Notes under the pieces: generated by a model
What the model was told of the DNA's origin: nothing
Database searches by the model: none
The model's input: only the letters and a program-made list of their open reading frames with translations
In this document: positions 24,255-32,747 of the stretch, piece by piece
Numbering within the stretch: the stretch's first letter is position 1
Layout: every line of letters starts with the position of its first letter
Source of the DNA: Gillisia mitskevichiae
GTDB taxonomy: Bacteria; Bacteroidota; Bacteroidia; Flavobacteriales; Flavobacteriaceae
NCBI RefSeq assembly: GCF_003634585.1
Contig: NZ_RBLG01000008.1
Location: forward strand, 1-33,908
Length of the DNA stretch: 33,908 bases
Direction: 5' to 3'
Translations under genes and position numbers: made by a program

Positions 24255-24449
24255 TTAGTTTAATTTTGGAGAAAGTTTTCCAAGTAAAAATGGAAATATA
24301 AATCCTATCAAAACACTAACAAGAAATCCAGCTATTGCCCATATGGATATATTTGAAAAAGTGTAATCACCAGATAATATTGTGAAGATTATTACGAACA
24401 TAAGTCCACCTATCATAGCTCCTAATGTTCGTTGTTTCAGGTTTTTCAT
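24255..24449 (-). CDS. Small two-TM membrane protein
   Basis: I take the ATG at 24449 (MKNLKQRTLGAMIGGLMF), giving 64 aa. The frame is open to a GTG at 24551, but that lies at the attC border and would add a polar leader. Two membrane helices (about 9-25 and 35-56) have a short acidic-aromatic loop GDYTFSNIS between them, and the tail is KLSPKLN. No family is recognised. Unlike the other cassettes, the stop is 232 bp from the attC. Confidence 0.65.
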   Translation of the reverse strand: MKNLKQRTLGAMIGGLMFVIIFTILSGDYTFSNISIWAIAGFLVSVLIGFIFPFLLGKLSPKLN

Positions 24450-24550
24450 TTGTATAATTTTTATTTTATAGCAATTATTTTGATAAATATAACTTTTATT
24501 AAAATCAGTACTTATCGTTATCCTATTTGGATTTTGTATAATATGCACCA

Positions 24551-24678
24551 CAACGGTCTTGGTTAAGGCAAGTAGCGTGGAGTAGGGACGCGTTCTTGTC
24601 GGCTTAGTTGTTTTTTACTTGGTGTCTAAAATAGCACTTTTTACCAAATTGCCCGCTATTTGCGCTTAACCGATGTTG
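24551..24678 (-). repeat. attC-like site 25
   Basis: 128 bp, GGTTAAGGC/GCGCTTAACC type. The right arm GTTGTTAACTGTATTT pairs with AAATATAGTTTACAAC at 25600, with differences at positions 6 and 11. Confidence 0.86.
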
Positions 24679-24688
24679 TTAACTGTAT

Positions 24689-25597
24689 TTATTCCTCTAA
24701 CATCCATTGAACTAATTCTTCTTTGTCAACTATAGACCAACTGTGAGGGTGACGGTCTCCATTTGATTTAAAGCCTTTATTCTGAGTCGGAATATATTCT
24801 ACATTAAAATTATTCTTAGTCAAAAATTCTGATAACCTTTTGATATGAAACGCATTTAATTGTTCGTAATCTGCATCCATATATTCTTTCCACCAAGCTT
24901 TATCCGGCTCTGTATAAAATCGAAGCTTTGTGTTTTCTAAATCCTTTAAATTATTGAAGTTTTTAGTGTCAAATGTAAAAACTGAATACTGTTCATAGGG
25001 TTCAATATTTTCATTGGGATTTCCGAATTTCTCATTAAAAGTTTCAATAATCCATAAGCCTTCCTGAATGGCTGATTCTGAAAAATTCCTTTTAACATTT
25101 GACTCAGCAGTTCGATATAATCCAGAAAGATCTATAGGAGAATCCACAATAAAAACTCCATGTGGTTCAATTTTATATTCCGTGTTTTTGGCAAGAAAGT
25201 CTCCAATTAAAAGAGCCATATTTCCTCCGCTAGACATTCCTCCAATGTAGATTTTATCAGTCGGTAAATTGTTTAAGGAAAACAGTTCTTGAAGGGAAGC
25301 AGCCAATTTAGATTTTTCCTTGTCTTCTAGCCATAATTTTCGATTATAGTTTAAATATACAACTGCAATGTTTTTCTCATTCGCTAGATGAGTAATAGGA
25401 AACTCATTTTCAATACCTAGAGCATCTTCTGGAAATCCACCGAAAAGTAGTAAAACTGCATCTGTGTTGTTAGGTTTGTACAAATTATAGGATTCTGTTT
25501 CAATAAGATTTTTATGCTTTCCATTTTCTTGAGCAAAAAATGAAGTCGTTGAAAAAAGAATGGTCAGAATGCAAAGAATTTTAAGCAGTTTTTTCAT
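24689..25597 (-). CDS. Exported alpha/beta hydrolase
   Basis: 302 aa with a signal peptide cleaved near residue 22 (TSFFAQ). The alpha/beta hydrolase fold is shown by VLLLFGGFPEDALG (oxyanion region, about 48-61), the nucleophile elbow G120-M-S122-S-G124 (GxSxG, Ser122 as nucleophile), FIVDSPIDL at about 150 and a His in GDRHPHSW near the C-terminus as the base. It is probably a periplasmic or secreted esterase or peptidase-like enzyme; the substrate cannot be told. Full-length, with stop 10 bp from site 25 and ATG 14 bp from site 26. Confidence 0.85.
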   Translation of the reverse strand: MKKLLKILCILTILFSTTSFFAQENGKHKNLIETESYNLYKPNNTDAVLLLFGGFPEDALGIENEFPITHLANEKNIAVVYLNYNRKLWLEDKEKSKLAASLQELFSLNNLPTDKIYIGGMSSGGNMALLIGDFLAKNTEYKIEPHGVFIVDSPIDLSGLYRTAESNVKRNFSESAIQEGLWIIETFNEKFGNPNENIEPYEQYSVFTFDTKNFNNLKDLENTKLRFYTEPDKAWWKEYMDADYEQLNAFHIKRLSEFLTKNNFNVEYIPTQNKGFKSNGDRHPHSWSIVDKEELVQWMLEE

Positions 25598-25611
25598 ATA
25601 AATATAGTTTA

Positions 25612-25739
25612 CAACGGTCTTGGTTAACGCAAGTAGCGTGGAGTAGGGACGCGAACTTGTCGGCTTTCTTGTTTGTTAGTTGATGTCTAAAATAACACTT
25701 TTCACCAGAATACCCGCTATTTGCTGATAACCGATGTTA
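25612..25739 (-). repeat. attC-like site 26
   Basis: 128 bp, left GGTTAACGC, right GCTGATAACC, ends GTTA. The right arm GTTACAAACTGTTGC pairs with GCAATTGTTTGTAAC at 26373, with differences at positions 10 and 11. Confidence 0.85.
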
Positions 25740-25818
25740 CAAACTGTTGCGACACATAAGAGTGAGTAAAAAAGATTTGTTACTTTGTAATCAAATAAAC
25801 TTAAATAATTTAGAATTA

Positions 25819-26229
25819 ATGAAGGTCAATTTATTTAGTCTGGTAATTGTTATTTTCATTTTTTCATGTTCATCTGAAAATGATAACAATTTTGAATTAG
25901 TTGAGGGCGATTGGCAGGTTGATGAATTCTATCATAAAAATCAGGATTTAAGTTCAAACGATCATTATTTAATGGGTTTTGAAAAGTCAGATCAATTTTG
26001 GATTAGGAAAATTGATTATACTAATGACTTCAATCAAGCTTCTTTTAAATTATTTGAAGAGTCAGATTCTTTGAAGATTACAATTAATAATTCTGAAGAT
26101 AAAAGATTAATTGGAGACTATAATTTATATATAGATACTATTAGGGAAAGTAAAACTCATTATTATATAAATATAACTCTTGATGGTCAACATACATATA
26201 TAAGTGGTAGAAAAGGAAGAAGTAAGTAA
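25819..26229 (+). CDS. Small lipoprotein on the plus strand
   Basis: I choose the ATG at 25819 (MKVNLFSLVIVIFIFSCSS), which gives a proper lipoprotein signal peptide with Cys17 and a 136-aa protein. The frame extends to a TTG in the attC border at 25747, which would bury the signal peptide. The mature part (EGDWQVDEFYHKNQDL..., ISGRKGRS) is beta-rich and lipocalin-like in pattern (the opening 'G-x-W-x-V'), but no family is certain. It is transcribed against the array, with a leader shared with the other plus-strand cassette at 1143. The 154 bp after its stop hold nothing recognisable. Confidence 0.68.
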   Translation: MKVNLFSLVIVIFIFSCSSENDNNFELVEGDWQVDEFYHKNQDLSSNDHYLMGFEKSDQFWIRKIDYTNDFNQASFKLFEESDSLKITINNSEDKRLIGDYNLYIDTIRESKTHYYINITLDGQHTYISGRKGRSK

Positions 26230-26383
26230 ATATTCTTTTCTACTTAGTTAATATCATTAGGTATCAATCCTTATTTAAGCTTTTAAAAATTCACTTTTCA
26301 TAATCAAATTTCTCAATTCTAAAGTTTTCATTTGGCGATGTCAATTTTGATTTTCATGTTTTTTGTTCGGGAGCAATTGTTTG

Positions 26384-26508
26384 TAACGGTCTCGGTTAAC
26401 ACAAGTTGCGGGAGTAGGGACGCGGACTTGTCGGCTTAGTTGTTTTCTTGTTAGGATACTAAATTACAATTTTTCGATAAAACCCGTTATTTGTGATAAC
26501 CGTTGTTG
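26384..26508 (-). repeat. attC-like site 27 (divergent)
   Basis: 125 bp: left TAAC-GGTCTC-GGTTAACAC, right GTGATAACC-GTT-GTTG, with GTTGCGGGAG as in site 12. The right arm GTTGTGGTTAGTATTT pairs with AAATATTAACCACAAC at 27204. Confidence 0.84.
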
Positions 26509-26519
26509 TGGTTAGTATT

Positions 26520-27188
26520 TTACTCAAGTCTTGTCCAAACTTGTTCTTTATTGTTTTTATTTAAAGTTATAATCTCATTTTTTCTTATTTGAAGAATTTG
26601 TAAAGTGTCAATTTGGTTTAGAATTGGGGTTGGAGCAGATCCTCTTTTCCATTTTCGTAAATGAACGATATATTCGTAATTGTATTTTTGATTGAATGGT
26701 ATTTTTACTTCATCATAACCTACAAATGAAATAGTTAATTCTGCATTACGGTTTTCTTTATTCAAAACTAATTTTCCATTACCAGATTTATTTGAAGTAA
26801 CTCTATTATTATCTGCAAGAATGTAAATGTTAGCGAATGGAATAGGATTACCTTCTAAATCAAATACATCTACTTTTAATTCCACTTTTTCTTTATCATT
26901 AATCCAAAATTCGGATTCAAAATAACTCTTCTTTAATGGTTTTGTCAGATTGTAATTAAAAATTATTTTTTTCCTATCCAGGCTGTAGGTTCCAATTCCG
27001 TATTCCTCAGTTCCTAAATGTCCTGAGTGTTCATATTCAAAAATTCCAGTTTTTGAAAAATTAATCGAAGTAGAAAAATCTCCAGTCGGACTTGGAAGTG
27101 AATATAAACCTTCTATTGTTTTCTGTGCTGAAATCTGATACGGAAGAATTAAAAGGAAGATTAAAGTCAGTTTGAAAAAGTTATTCAT
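26520..27188 (-). CDS. Exported protein with carboxypeptidase-regulatory-like domain
   Basis: I start at the ATG at 27188 (MNNFFKLTLIFLLILPY), which gives a clear signal peptide ending near residue 22 (ISAQ) and a 222-aa protein. A further 10 residues upstream (to 27218) are polar and unlikely. After a beta-rich N-terminal part, residues about 105-175 (VDVFDLEGNPIPFANIYIL ... ELTISFVGYDEVKIPF) match the CarboxypepD_reg-like/carbohydrate-binding-type beta sandwich. This is the same module that opens TonB-dependent receptors in Bacteroidota, here without a receptor. Function unknown. Confidence 0.75.
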   Translation of the reverse strand: MNNFFKLTLIFLLILPYQISAQKTIEGLYSLPSPTGDFSTSINFSKTGIFEYEHSGHLGTEEYGIGTYSLDRKKIIFNYNLTKPLKKSYFESEFWINDKEKVELKVDVFDLEGNPIPFANIYILADNNRVTSNKSGNGKLVLNKENRNAELTISFVGYDEVKIPFNQKYNYEYIVHLRKWKRGSAPTPILNQIDTLQILQIRKNEIITLNKNNKEQVWTRLE

Positions 27189-27215
27189 TGTTATATTTTT
27201 CTGAAATATTAACCA

Positions 27216-27343
27216 CAACGGTCTTGGTTAAGGCAAGTGGCGTGGAGTAGGGACGCGTTCTTGTCGGCTTTGTTGTTTTTTACTTGGTGTCTAAAATAAT
27301 ACTTTTCATCAGAATGCCCGCTATTTGCGCTTAACCGATGTTG
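27216..27343 (-). repeat. attC-like site 28
   Basis: 128 bp, GGTTAAGGC/GCGCTTAACC type. The right arm GTTGTATGCAGTTTA pairs with TAAATTGCATACAAC at 28343. Confidence 0.86.
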
Positions 27344-27372
27344 TATGCAGTTTACAAACTCAATTAATAATT

Positions 27373-28224
27373 TTAAGATACTCTGTTCGTTAAACTTTTC
27401 ATGTTCTTAAGTAATGACAAAATTGAATTTTCATTATTCTCAAGCAATTGTTTACACTCTGTTATGATAATTTTATTCGGTTCCATTGATTCAAATACAA
27501 TTATTCCATCAGGATTTTCAGCAGTATTTTTATCATCCAAGGTTTTTATAAAGAAAGATCTACTTCTCATTCTAATTTTACTTAATCGCTTGTCGGTTAT
27601 GCTGCATTTTTGCTTCATGAATTTTTTATATTCTGATCCGTTTTTTACCCATTTAGGCGAGCCAGTTAAGATTTGCTCTCCTTCATTCCAAGCTTTTCCT
27701 ATTAATCCCTCATTATCATTATATTCATAAGTTGTTCGCCTGTTGTAATTTCCATTTCCTGAATAACGTCCTAATAATGTAAAATGGTTACCGTGATGTT
27801 TATAAATGCTAATTCTTTCATTTCCAGTAGTAAAAAAATCTTTGAATAAAAATAAAATTGTCGTGCTACAAAGCTTATAATATTCTTGGTTGTATAATTG
27901 AATATTTTCCTGAAGCTTCTGATTTTTTTTAATTTCTTCATTCAAATTAAAGTTGTGCTTATTTCTTGACGCTCCAACATAAATAGCAACAAACATAATT
28001 ATTATGAAAATGATCAGCATTAGTCCCCATACATCTTTCCATTTATATTCTCCAACAAATATTTCTTCACTATTAGCCATTATTCCTACAAGTGATAGTC
28101 CAATAGCTCCAATAGTGGCTAAAAATTCAGATAAATACTGATTTATATATTTTCTTGATTTTTCTATAGTCGAAGCAATGAGAATAATGATTAATGCACA
28201 TCCTAAATAAATAATTCCTATCAT
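27373..28224 (-). CDS. Membrane-anchored GAF-like sensor protein
   Basis: 283 aa. Three membrane helices (about 2-18, 34-51 and 67-86) lead into a short coiled-coil (NEEIKKNQKLQENIQLYNQ) and a cytoplasmic domain of ~150 residues. This has GAF-like features: ERISIYKHHGNHFTLLGRYS, then EGLIGKAWNEGEQI, and a final strand DGIIVFES. There is no visible kinase, cyclase or HTH output domain, so it may sense a ligand and act on a partner protein. The pairing of TM helices with a lone GAF domain recurs in defence and stress proteins, which is only suggestive here. Confidence 0.68.
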   Translation of the reverse strand: MIGIIYLGCALIIILIASTIEKSRKYINQYLSEFLATIGAIGLSLVGIMANSEEIFVGEYKWKDVWGLMLIIFIIIMFVAIYVGASRNKHNFNLNEEIKKNQKLQENIQLYNQEYYKLCSTTILFLFKDFFTTGNERISIYKHHGNHFTLLGRYSGNGNYNRRTTYEYNDNEGLIGKAWNEGEQILTGSPKWVKNGSEYKKFMKQKCSITDKRLSKIRMRSRSFFIKTLDDKNTAENPDGIIVFESMEPNKIIITECKQLLENNENSILSLLKNMKSLTNRVS

Positions 28225-28353
28225 TAATTTTTTTTGATTTTTTCTAACGAATGCAAACTTACTTTGTTTTATTAGTTAAAAAAATTCTATGTCATGTAGA
28301 TTATTAACAAAAAAATAGAAAAATATTGGCTATTTTGTTAAGTAAATTGCATA

Positions 28354-28481
28354 CAACGGTCTTGGTTAAGGCAAGTAGCGTGGAGTAGGGACGCGAACTT
28401 GTCGGCTTAGTTGTTTTTTACTTGGTGTCTAAAATAGTACTTTTCACTAGAATGCCAGCTATTTGCGCTTAACCGATGTTG
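28354..28481 (-). repeat. attC-like site 29
   Basis: 128 bp, GGTTAAGGC/GCGCTTAACC type. The right arm GTTGTGTGTAGTTTT pairs with AAAATTACACACAAC at 29179. Confidence 0.86.
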
Positions 28482-28492
28482 TGTGTAGTTTT

Positions 28493-29158
28493 TTATTCAA
28501 TTGTCAGTTTTTTTAATTGATTTTCAATGAACCTTTCCGTTTCTCTGTAAGATTTAGTTTTTTTACCAACTAATAATTTTCTCCCAAGATCATTAATCGC
28601 CTCAATTCCGAGTATGGAAAACTCTTTCGCCATAGCCTTGTTACCTATTAAAAGATTTATCTCTTTTAAAAGATTCGCCAGCTCAATGTGATTTGTTATA
28701 AAATACTTTCCAAGGATTTTATAATTAGTATTATTCCTTAAATCTTGAGGTTTTATTTTGTCAAATGGATGAGGAAATTTAGAAAAATCTTCATAAAATT
28801 TAGTTCCTTGAAGCTTAAAAGAAGTCCATATAGAATTTATAGTTTCAATATTAATATCTTCCTTATTGCTCAAATTCCATCCACCAGAATTATTTGGCGT
28901 TATTCTTTCTCTAATTAAACAGCTGTCATATGTACTTTTGTCATATGAGAATCCAACTAAATCAGGAATAAAATCAAAATGAATTGCTGTTTCACAATAG
29001 ATGGAGTCTCCAAAACGACTTCCTTGAAGACCTAAGATATTTACTATGTGGTTTTGGTCAACTTTTCTATAATGAAAACCAGATCCTTTCCAACCTAATT
29101 CTCGAATTTTTGGTGAAAAATGCTTTGTTATTAATTTTCTAAATTCAGCAGTATTCAT
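28493..29158 (-). CDS. DUF4304 domain protein
   Basis: 221 aa, cytoplasmic. The first ~130 residues fit DUF4304: MNTAEFRKLITKHFSPKIREL, WKGSGFHYRKVDQNHIVNILGLQGS, then a strand-rich part (YCETAIHFDFIP) and the CLIRERI segment. The C-terminal ~80 residues are helical. DUF4304 proteins are small cytoplasmic proteins of unknown function, often found as single genes in accessory DNA. Stop 11 bp from site 29, ATG 31 bp from site 30. Confidence 0.82.
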   Translation of the reverse strand: MNTAEFRKLITKHFSPKIRELGWKGSGFHYRKVDQNHIVNILGLQGSRFGDSIYCETAIHFDFIPDLVGFSYDKSTYDSCLIRERITPNNSGGWNLSNKEDINIETINSIWTSFKLQGTKFYEDFSKFPHPFDKIKPQDLRNNTNYKILGKYFITNHIELANLLKEINLLIGNKAMAKEFSILGIEAINDLGRKLLVGKKTKSYRETERFIENQLKKLTIE

Positions 29159-29189
29159 TATTTTGATACAGTTCGGTTAAAATTACACA

Positions 29190-29317
29190 CAACGGTCTTG
29201 GTTAAGGCAAGTAGCGTGGAGTAGGGACGCAAACTTGTCGGCTTAGTTGTTTGTTTCTTGGTGTCTAAAATATAACTTTTCAATCGATTGCCCGCTATTT
29301 GCGCTTAACCGATGTTG
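29190..29317 (-). repeat. attC-like site 30
   Basis: 128 bp, GGTTAAGGC/GCGCTTAACC type. The right arm GTTGCCTGTAGTTTTT pairs with AAAAATTACTGGCAAC at 30270, with differences at positions 7 and 11. Confidence 0.86.
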
Positions 29318-29327
29318 CCTGTAGTTT

Positions 29328-30245
29328 TTAATTATCAGATTTTTCTTCAGGAAGTTCAAATCTATAAGATTCTGATATGTTTTTCGAATCCTCAATTGAA
29401 ATTATACTTTTTGAGAATGCCCTCTCCATAATTATATTAGTAAGGTTTTGAGCTAACTCAATGTCAATTAGTTTTTTTCTTGAAACTAAAATATAAATTG
29501 CTTTATTAAATATGTTTAGATGCCTTCTGTATCGGGGATTCTCAAGATTGTAAATATTTAAAGAATTCAAATAATTAATCAGGTCATCTTTAGAAAAGAT
29601 AATGTAAGATTTCTTCTTTCTTTTAGCAGAATATCCTTCCATATCTAAGAATCTACGAAATAAGTTATTTTGAACAGATTCTAAATTGAGTCTTTTTGTA
29701 GCATCCTCCATTCTTTGTTCATCTGTTTTTAATAATAGCCAATATAATATCGTCATTATTAATGCGAAACCCCACAAAATTGTGAAAGAAGAATTTTTTG
29801 GTGTGAAGTAAATTGAGAGTACTGGATGATCTTCTAAAGTCGACGGAAATAACCATAGAAATGAAATAATTATAGTTAGTGCCGTACTACTTATTTTTGG
29901 GAAAAGATGTGATCTCTTATAGTTCTTAATATACCCAGAAATTTTATTATCTAGTTTTTTAAACTCCTTCTTTTGTTCTTTTTTGGATATTTTTTTTTCT
30001 GTTTGAACAGCTAAATTATTTAATTCATTTACTGAAATAATTCTAAATTCAGAATCTAAGAATTCTAAAGCAGAGATCGATTTTTGATAGTTTAATTCAT
30101 CGAGTTTATTCTTAAAAGATCCATTGTTTTTATCAGGATGGATATCTTTTATAATATTCTTAATTTCTTTTTTTATTGCAGCAATGTCATCATTTTCAAT
30201 CCCAAAATCATTTTTTATGTCATTTAAGCTATAGTATTTACTCAT
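29328..30245 (-). CDS. Membrane-bound J-domain (DnaJ-like) protein
   Basis: 305 aa. Residues 1-65 are a J domain: helix I (YYSLNDIKNDFG), helix II (DIAAIKKEIKNIIKDI), the signature H36-P37-D38 followed by K-N-N, and helix III (NYQKSISALEFLDSE). After a Lys-rich linker come two membrane helices (about 118-134 and 153-172) and a C-terminal cytoplasmic helical region of ~130 residues without known motifs. J domains stimulate the ATPase of an Hsp70 (DnaK). This one would recruit it to the membrane. The usual DnaJ zinc-finger and C-terminal domains are absent. Alone in its cassette. Confidence 0.85.
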   Translation of the reverse strand: MSKYYSLNDIKNDFGIENDDIAAIKKEIKNIIKDIHPDKNNGSFKNKLDELNYQKSISALEFLDSEFRIISVNELNNLAVQTEKKISKKEQKKEFKKLDNKISGYIKNYKRSHLFPKISSTALTIIISFLWLFPSTLEDHPVLSIYFTPKNSSFTILWGFALIMTILYWLLLKTDEQRMEDATKRLNLESVQNNLFRRFLDMEGYSAKRKKKSYIIFSKDDLINYLNSLNIYNLENPRYRRHLNIFNKAIYILVSRKKLIDIELAQNLTNIIMERAFSKSIISIEDSKNISESYRFELPEEKSDN

Positions 30246-30281
30246 TTAATTGTATTTCAGGTTTTCTTTAAAAATTACTGG

Positions 30282-30408
30282 CAACGGTCTTGGTTAAGGC
30301 AAGTGGCGTGGAGTAGGGACGCGTTCTTGTCGGCTTAGTTGTTTTTTACTTGGTCTCTAAAATAGCACTTTTTCGACTAAGCCCGCTATTTGCGCTTAAC
30401 CGATGTTG
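30282..30408 (-). repeat. attC-like site 31
   Basis: 127 bp, GGTTAAGGC/GCGCTTAACC type with the TTTTTCGACTAAGCCCGC interior. The right arm GTTGTAACCAGTGA pairs with TCATTGGTTACAAC at 31111. Confidence 0.86.
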
Positions 30409-30422
30409 TAACCAGTGACTTC

Positions 30423-31097
30423 TTATCGGTTATTCTTTTTAACTATTTCATTCAAATTTTCAATTTGTTCAATTGAAGCTTTAATTAATCCTACAGTTTT
30501 ATGTCTTGTGAATTCTGGTGCGGAAATTTTTGATAGCTCCAGTGCGTCTTTGGCATATTGAGAAGCTTCTTCTTTTCTGTTCATGATATTGCATAAATTT
30601 GCCATCAGTTCAGCGTAATAAAACTTATCAGAATTCATATTTAATTCGCCACCAGTTTTTTCGAATTTATCGGTTGCAAGAAGATAAGCTTCTTGGAATT
30701 TATCTGACTTTTTAGATTTGAGTAAGGTTTCGCTCAGTTTTAAATCTGCCAATCCAGTAGTTCCACTTCTTGTTTCTGAATAGTAATATTCCGTAACTAT
30801 TCTAAAGTGTTTTTCAGCATTATCGAATGATTTCATTCTTAGGTAATAATCTCCTAACATTTCATTTCCTTGAATTACATTAAATTTTTCATTTGGATAA
30901 TCCTCAAAAAGTCTGTTCATTAGTTGAATTCCCTTTTCTTGAAATGATTTTATGTCAGAATTAAGCAAACAGTATGCTTGAGTTCTCAAATATTGAGCTT
31001 TGTGGAAATTGCTACGGGATTTTTTTAAACGGATTTCAAATTCCGTTTCGATTTGTTCATTCCAAATTGAATTTATATACCAATCGTTTTTACTCAT
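30423..31097 (-). CDS. TPR-type helical repeat protein
   Basis: 224 aa, cytoplasmic, all-helical. Repeats can be seen at about 32-70 (HKAQYLRTQAYCLLN, KGIQLMNRLFEDYP), 78-110 (GNEMLGDYYLRMKSFDNAEKHFRIV) and 155-190 (YAELMANLCNIMNRKEEASQYAKDAL), with the spacing of tetratricopeptide repeats. TPRs act as scaffolds for protein-protein contacts, and no catalytic domain is present. Whether it works with the J-domain protein of the adjacent cassette is speculation; they are in separate cassettes. Confidence 0.78.
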   Translation of the reverse strand: MSKNDWYINSIWNEQIETEFEIRLKKSRSNFHKAQYLRTQAYCLLNSDIKSFQEKGIQLMNRLFEDYPNEKFNVIQGNEMLGDYYLRMKSFDNAEKHFRIVTEYYYSETRSGTTGLADLKLSETLLKSKKSDKFQEAYLLATDKFEKTGGELNMNSDKFYYAELMANLCNIMNRKEEASQYAKDALELSKISAPEFTRHKTVGLIKASIEQIENLNEIVKKNNR

Positions 31098-31120
31098 TTT
31101 AGTTCTGCTCTCATTGGTTA

Positions 31121-31248
31121 CAACGGTCTTGGTTAAGGCAAGTAGCGTGGAGTAGGGACACGTTCTTGTCGGCTTAGTTGGTTTTTACTTGGGGTCTAAA
31201 ATATCACTTTTCACTGGAATGCCCGCTATTTGCGCTTAACCGATGTTG
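31121..31248 (-). repeat. attC-like site 32
   Basis: 128 bp, GGTTAAGGC/GCGCTTAACC type. The right arm GTTGGCTGCTTTGTTTA pairs with TAAACATTGCTGCCAAC at 32080 with differences at positions 7, 10 and 11; the position-11 base is T here rather than the usual G. Confidence 0.86.
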
Positions 31249-31258
31249 GCTGCTTTGT

Positions 31259-32065
31259 TTATTGCACTAAATATTCTTTAGGATCGACTAATTCAAAGTT
31301 TTCATCATTTTTTAGAAACACATCTAGATATGCAGAGTGTGCTCCGCCGAAAATTATAAGAACTCGATCTGTTTCTGTTTTAGGAATGTCATGAAAATTT
31401 GAATAAATAGCTAAATTCCTTTTATAAAATTCACTTACAATTTCTACTCCTTCAAATTTTCCTTCCGTGTGTATGGTAGATAAGTAATTGTAATGATTTA
31501 ATGTTTCAGATCTCCACTCATCCGAATTCAAAGCTTGAAATTTTCCTATCAAACTTAGCTCATTAAATTCTTTAAGACTTTCCGAATTATTATCCAAAAA
31601 CTTTATAGTTGAAGGAGACTTAGATTTTTTAGCCATTTCTAGCAGTTTCGAATAATCAAAACCAATGGTAAAATCAATTCCATATATATTCTCAACGTCA
31701 GATAGTCTTCCAACCTCAAATGCAATAGAATTTATTTCTTCAGACCAATTTGTTTTTTGTGATTGGTCAATTTTATATTCTTGATAGATTTCATTTGCTC
31801 CCTCTGAATACTTTTTTGGTATCTCAACACAGATTATAGTCGGCTTAAATTCAATTAATTTTTTGACAATTCTATTTATTTCACTTTTAACTTCAGGATT
31901 ATTGATATCAACAACTGAAGAATTCATATCAGTCGTATTAGTCAGATGAAAAGTGGAGAAATTTAAAACTTTTATTGCTTTAGAATCTTTATCAGAGTTT
32001 TGAGCATTTAGGATATTTGAATTATAAAAAATTATAAAAAGAAGTAGGTACGCTTTTATTTTCAT
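31259..32065 (-). CDS. Exported DUF5694 (TraB/EreA-like) protein
   Basis: 268 aa with a signal peptide ending near residue 21 (NILNAQ). The mature protein has KVLNFSTFHLTN, then KPTIICVEIPKKYSEG at about 94-109, IYGIDFTIGFDY, and the C-terminal VLIIFGGAHSAYLDVFLKNDENFELVDPKEYL. This 'early G/S-x-F-H, E in mid-domain, late G-x-x-H' plan is that of DUF5694, a relative of the TraB/TIKI/ChaN superfamily of putative metal-dependent hydrolases. His in FHL and GAHS and the Glu in VEIP are the likely catalytic or ligand residues. The substrate is unknown. Confidence 0.83.
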   Translation of the reverse strand: MKIKAYLLLFIIFYNSNILNAQNSDKDSKAIKVLNFSTFHLTNTTDMNSSVVDINNPEVKSEINRIVKKLIEFKPTIICVEIPKKYSEGANEIYQEYKIDQSQKTNWSEEINSIAFEVGRLSDVENIYGIDFTIGFDYSKLLEMAKKSKSPSTIKFLDNNSESLKEFNELSLIGKFQALNSDEWRSETLNHYNYLSTIHTEGKFEGVEIVSEFYKRNLAIYSNFHDIPKTETDRVLIIFGGAHSAYLDVFLKNDENFELVDPKEYLVQ

Positions 32066-32092
32066 TATTTATCTCTGTTTAAACATTGCTGC

Positions 32093-32224
32093 CAACGACT
32101 CGCGGTTATGTTTTGTTGCCGTGGGTGGAGAAATGAGGTTGCAAACCGACTTTTCGGGAACCCTAAGGCAATCAAACAATTTAAAAAGCCCTGCCGTTAG
32201 GCAATAAAAGCATAATCGCTGTTC
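32093..32224 (-). repeat. attC-like site 33 (divergent)
   Basis: 132 bp of a different sequence family: left CAAC-GACTCG-CGGTTATG, right CATAATCG-CT-GTTC. It keeps the long-left, short-right spacer asymmetry. The right arm GTTCACAGCTGTAACC pairs with GGTTATCGCTTTGAAC at 33051, with differences including the usual G/A at position 11. Confidence 0.75.
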
Positions 32225-32291
32225 ACAGCTGTAACCGAAAGTACTACATATGTACTTGACTGTTTAATATTATAACTAAATTTAAAAAATT

Positions 32292-32747
32292 ATGGCAATT
32301 ATTTACGATATGGAAAGAATTATAGAAAGACAAAAACTTTCTTCACAAGGATTATTTTATAGTGTTCAACGAATTGATTTGTTGATTGTATCAATTAGTG
32401 GTGCAGGAATTTATTTGTGTTTAGAAACATTAAAGTACTTAAAAGATAATAACCTTGAATTGGGTAATTTAATTAAGTGGTCTGGTGGTATATTATTATT
32501 AGCAATCATTATTAATTTTGTTTCTCAATTTTTAGGTAATAAATCAAACTACTATGATTACTTGTATTGTGGCAGTATCTTGGATGCAGAAAACAATCCT
32601 GACGATGCCCAACAAGCTGAAATAAATAAGTATGATTGTATATCTGATGTATATGATAAGTTTACAACAATATTCAATTATGCAAGTGCAATATTAATGC
32701 TGTCAGGATTAATCCTTTTAATTTCTTATTTCTTGTTTATTTTTTAG
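32292..32747 (+). CDS. Three-TM membrane protein of unknown function
   Basis: 151 aa. Membrane helices lie at about 26-43 (DLLIVSISGAGIYLCLE), 61-79 (IKWSGGILLLAIIINFVSQ) and 130-151 (FNYASAILMLSGLILLISYF). A short basic amphipathic N-terminus (ERIIERQKLSSQG) and an acidic loop (AENNPDDAQQAEIN) are visible. No family is recognised. It is on the plus strand and is followed by an inverted attC-like site at 32905-32954, so in this composite cassette gene and inner site have matching orientation. ATG at 32292. Its last codons overlap the small minus-strand ORF at 32737. Confidence 0.68.
   Translation: MAIIYDMERIIERQKLSSQGLFYSVQRIDLLIVSISGAGIYLCLETLKYLKDNNLELGNLIKWSGGILLLAIIINFVSQFLGNKSNYYDYLYCGSILDAENNPDDAQQAEINKYDCISDVYDKFTTIFNYASAILMLSGLILLISYFLFIF

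Noticed and set aside
27373-28224. Full signalling protein (kinase or cyclase)
   Set aside because: Only membrane helices and a GAF-like domain are visible; there is no output domain motif.
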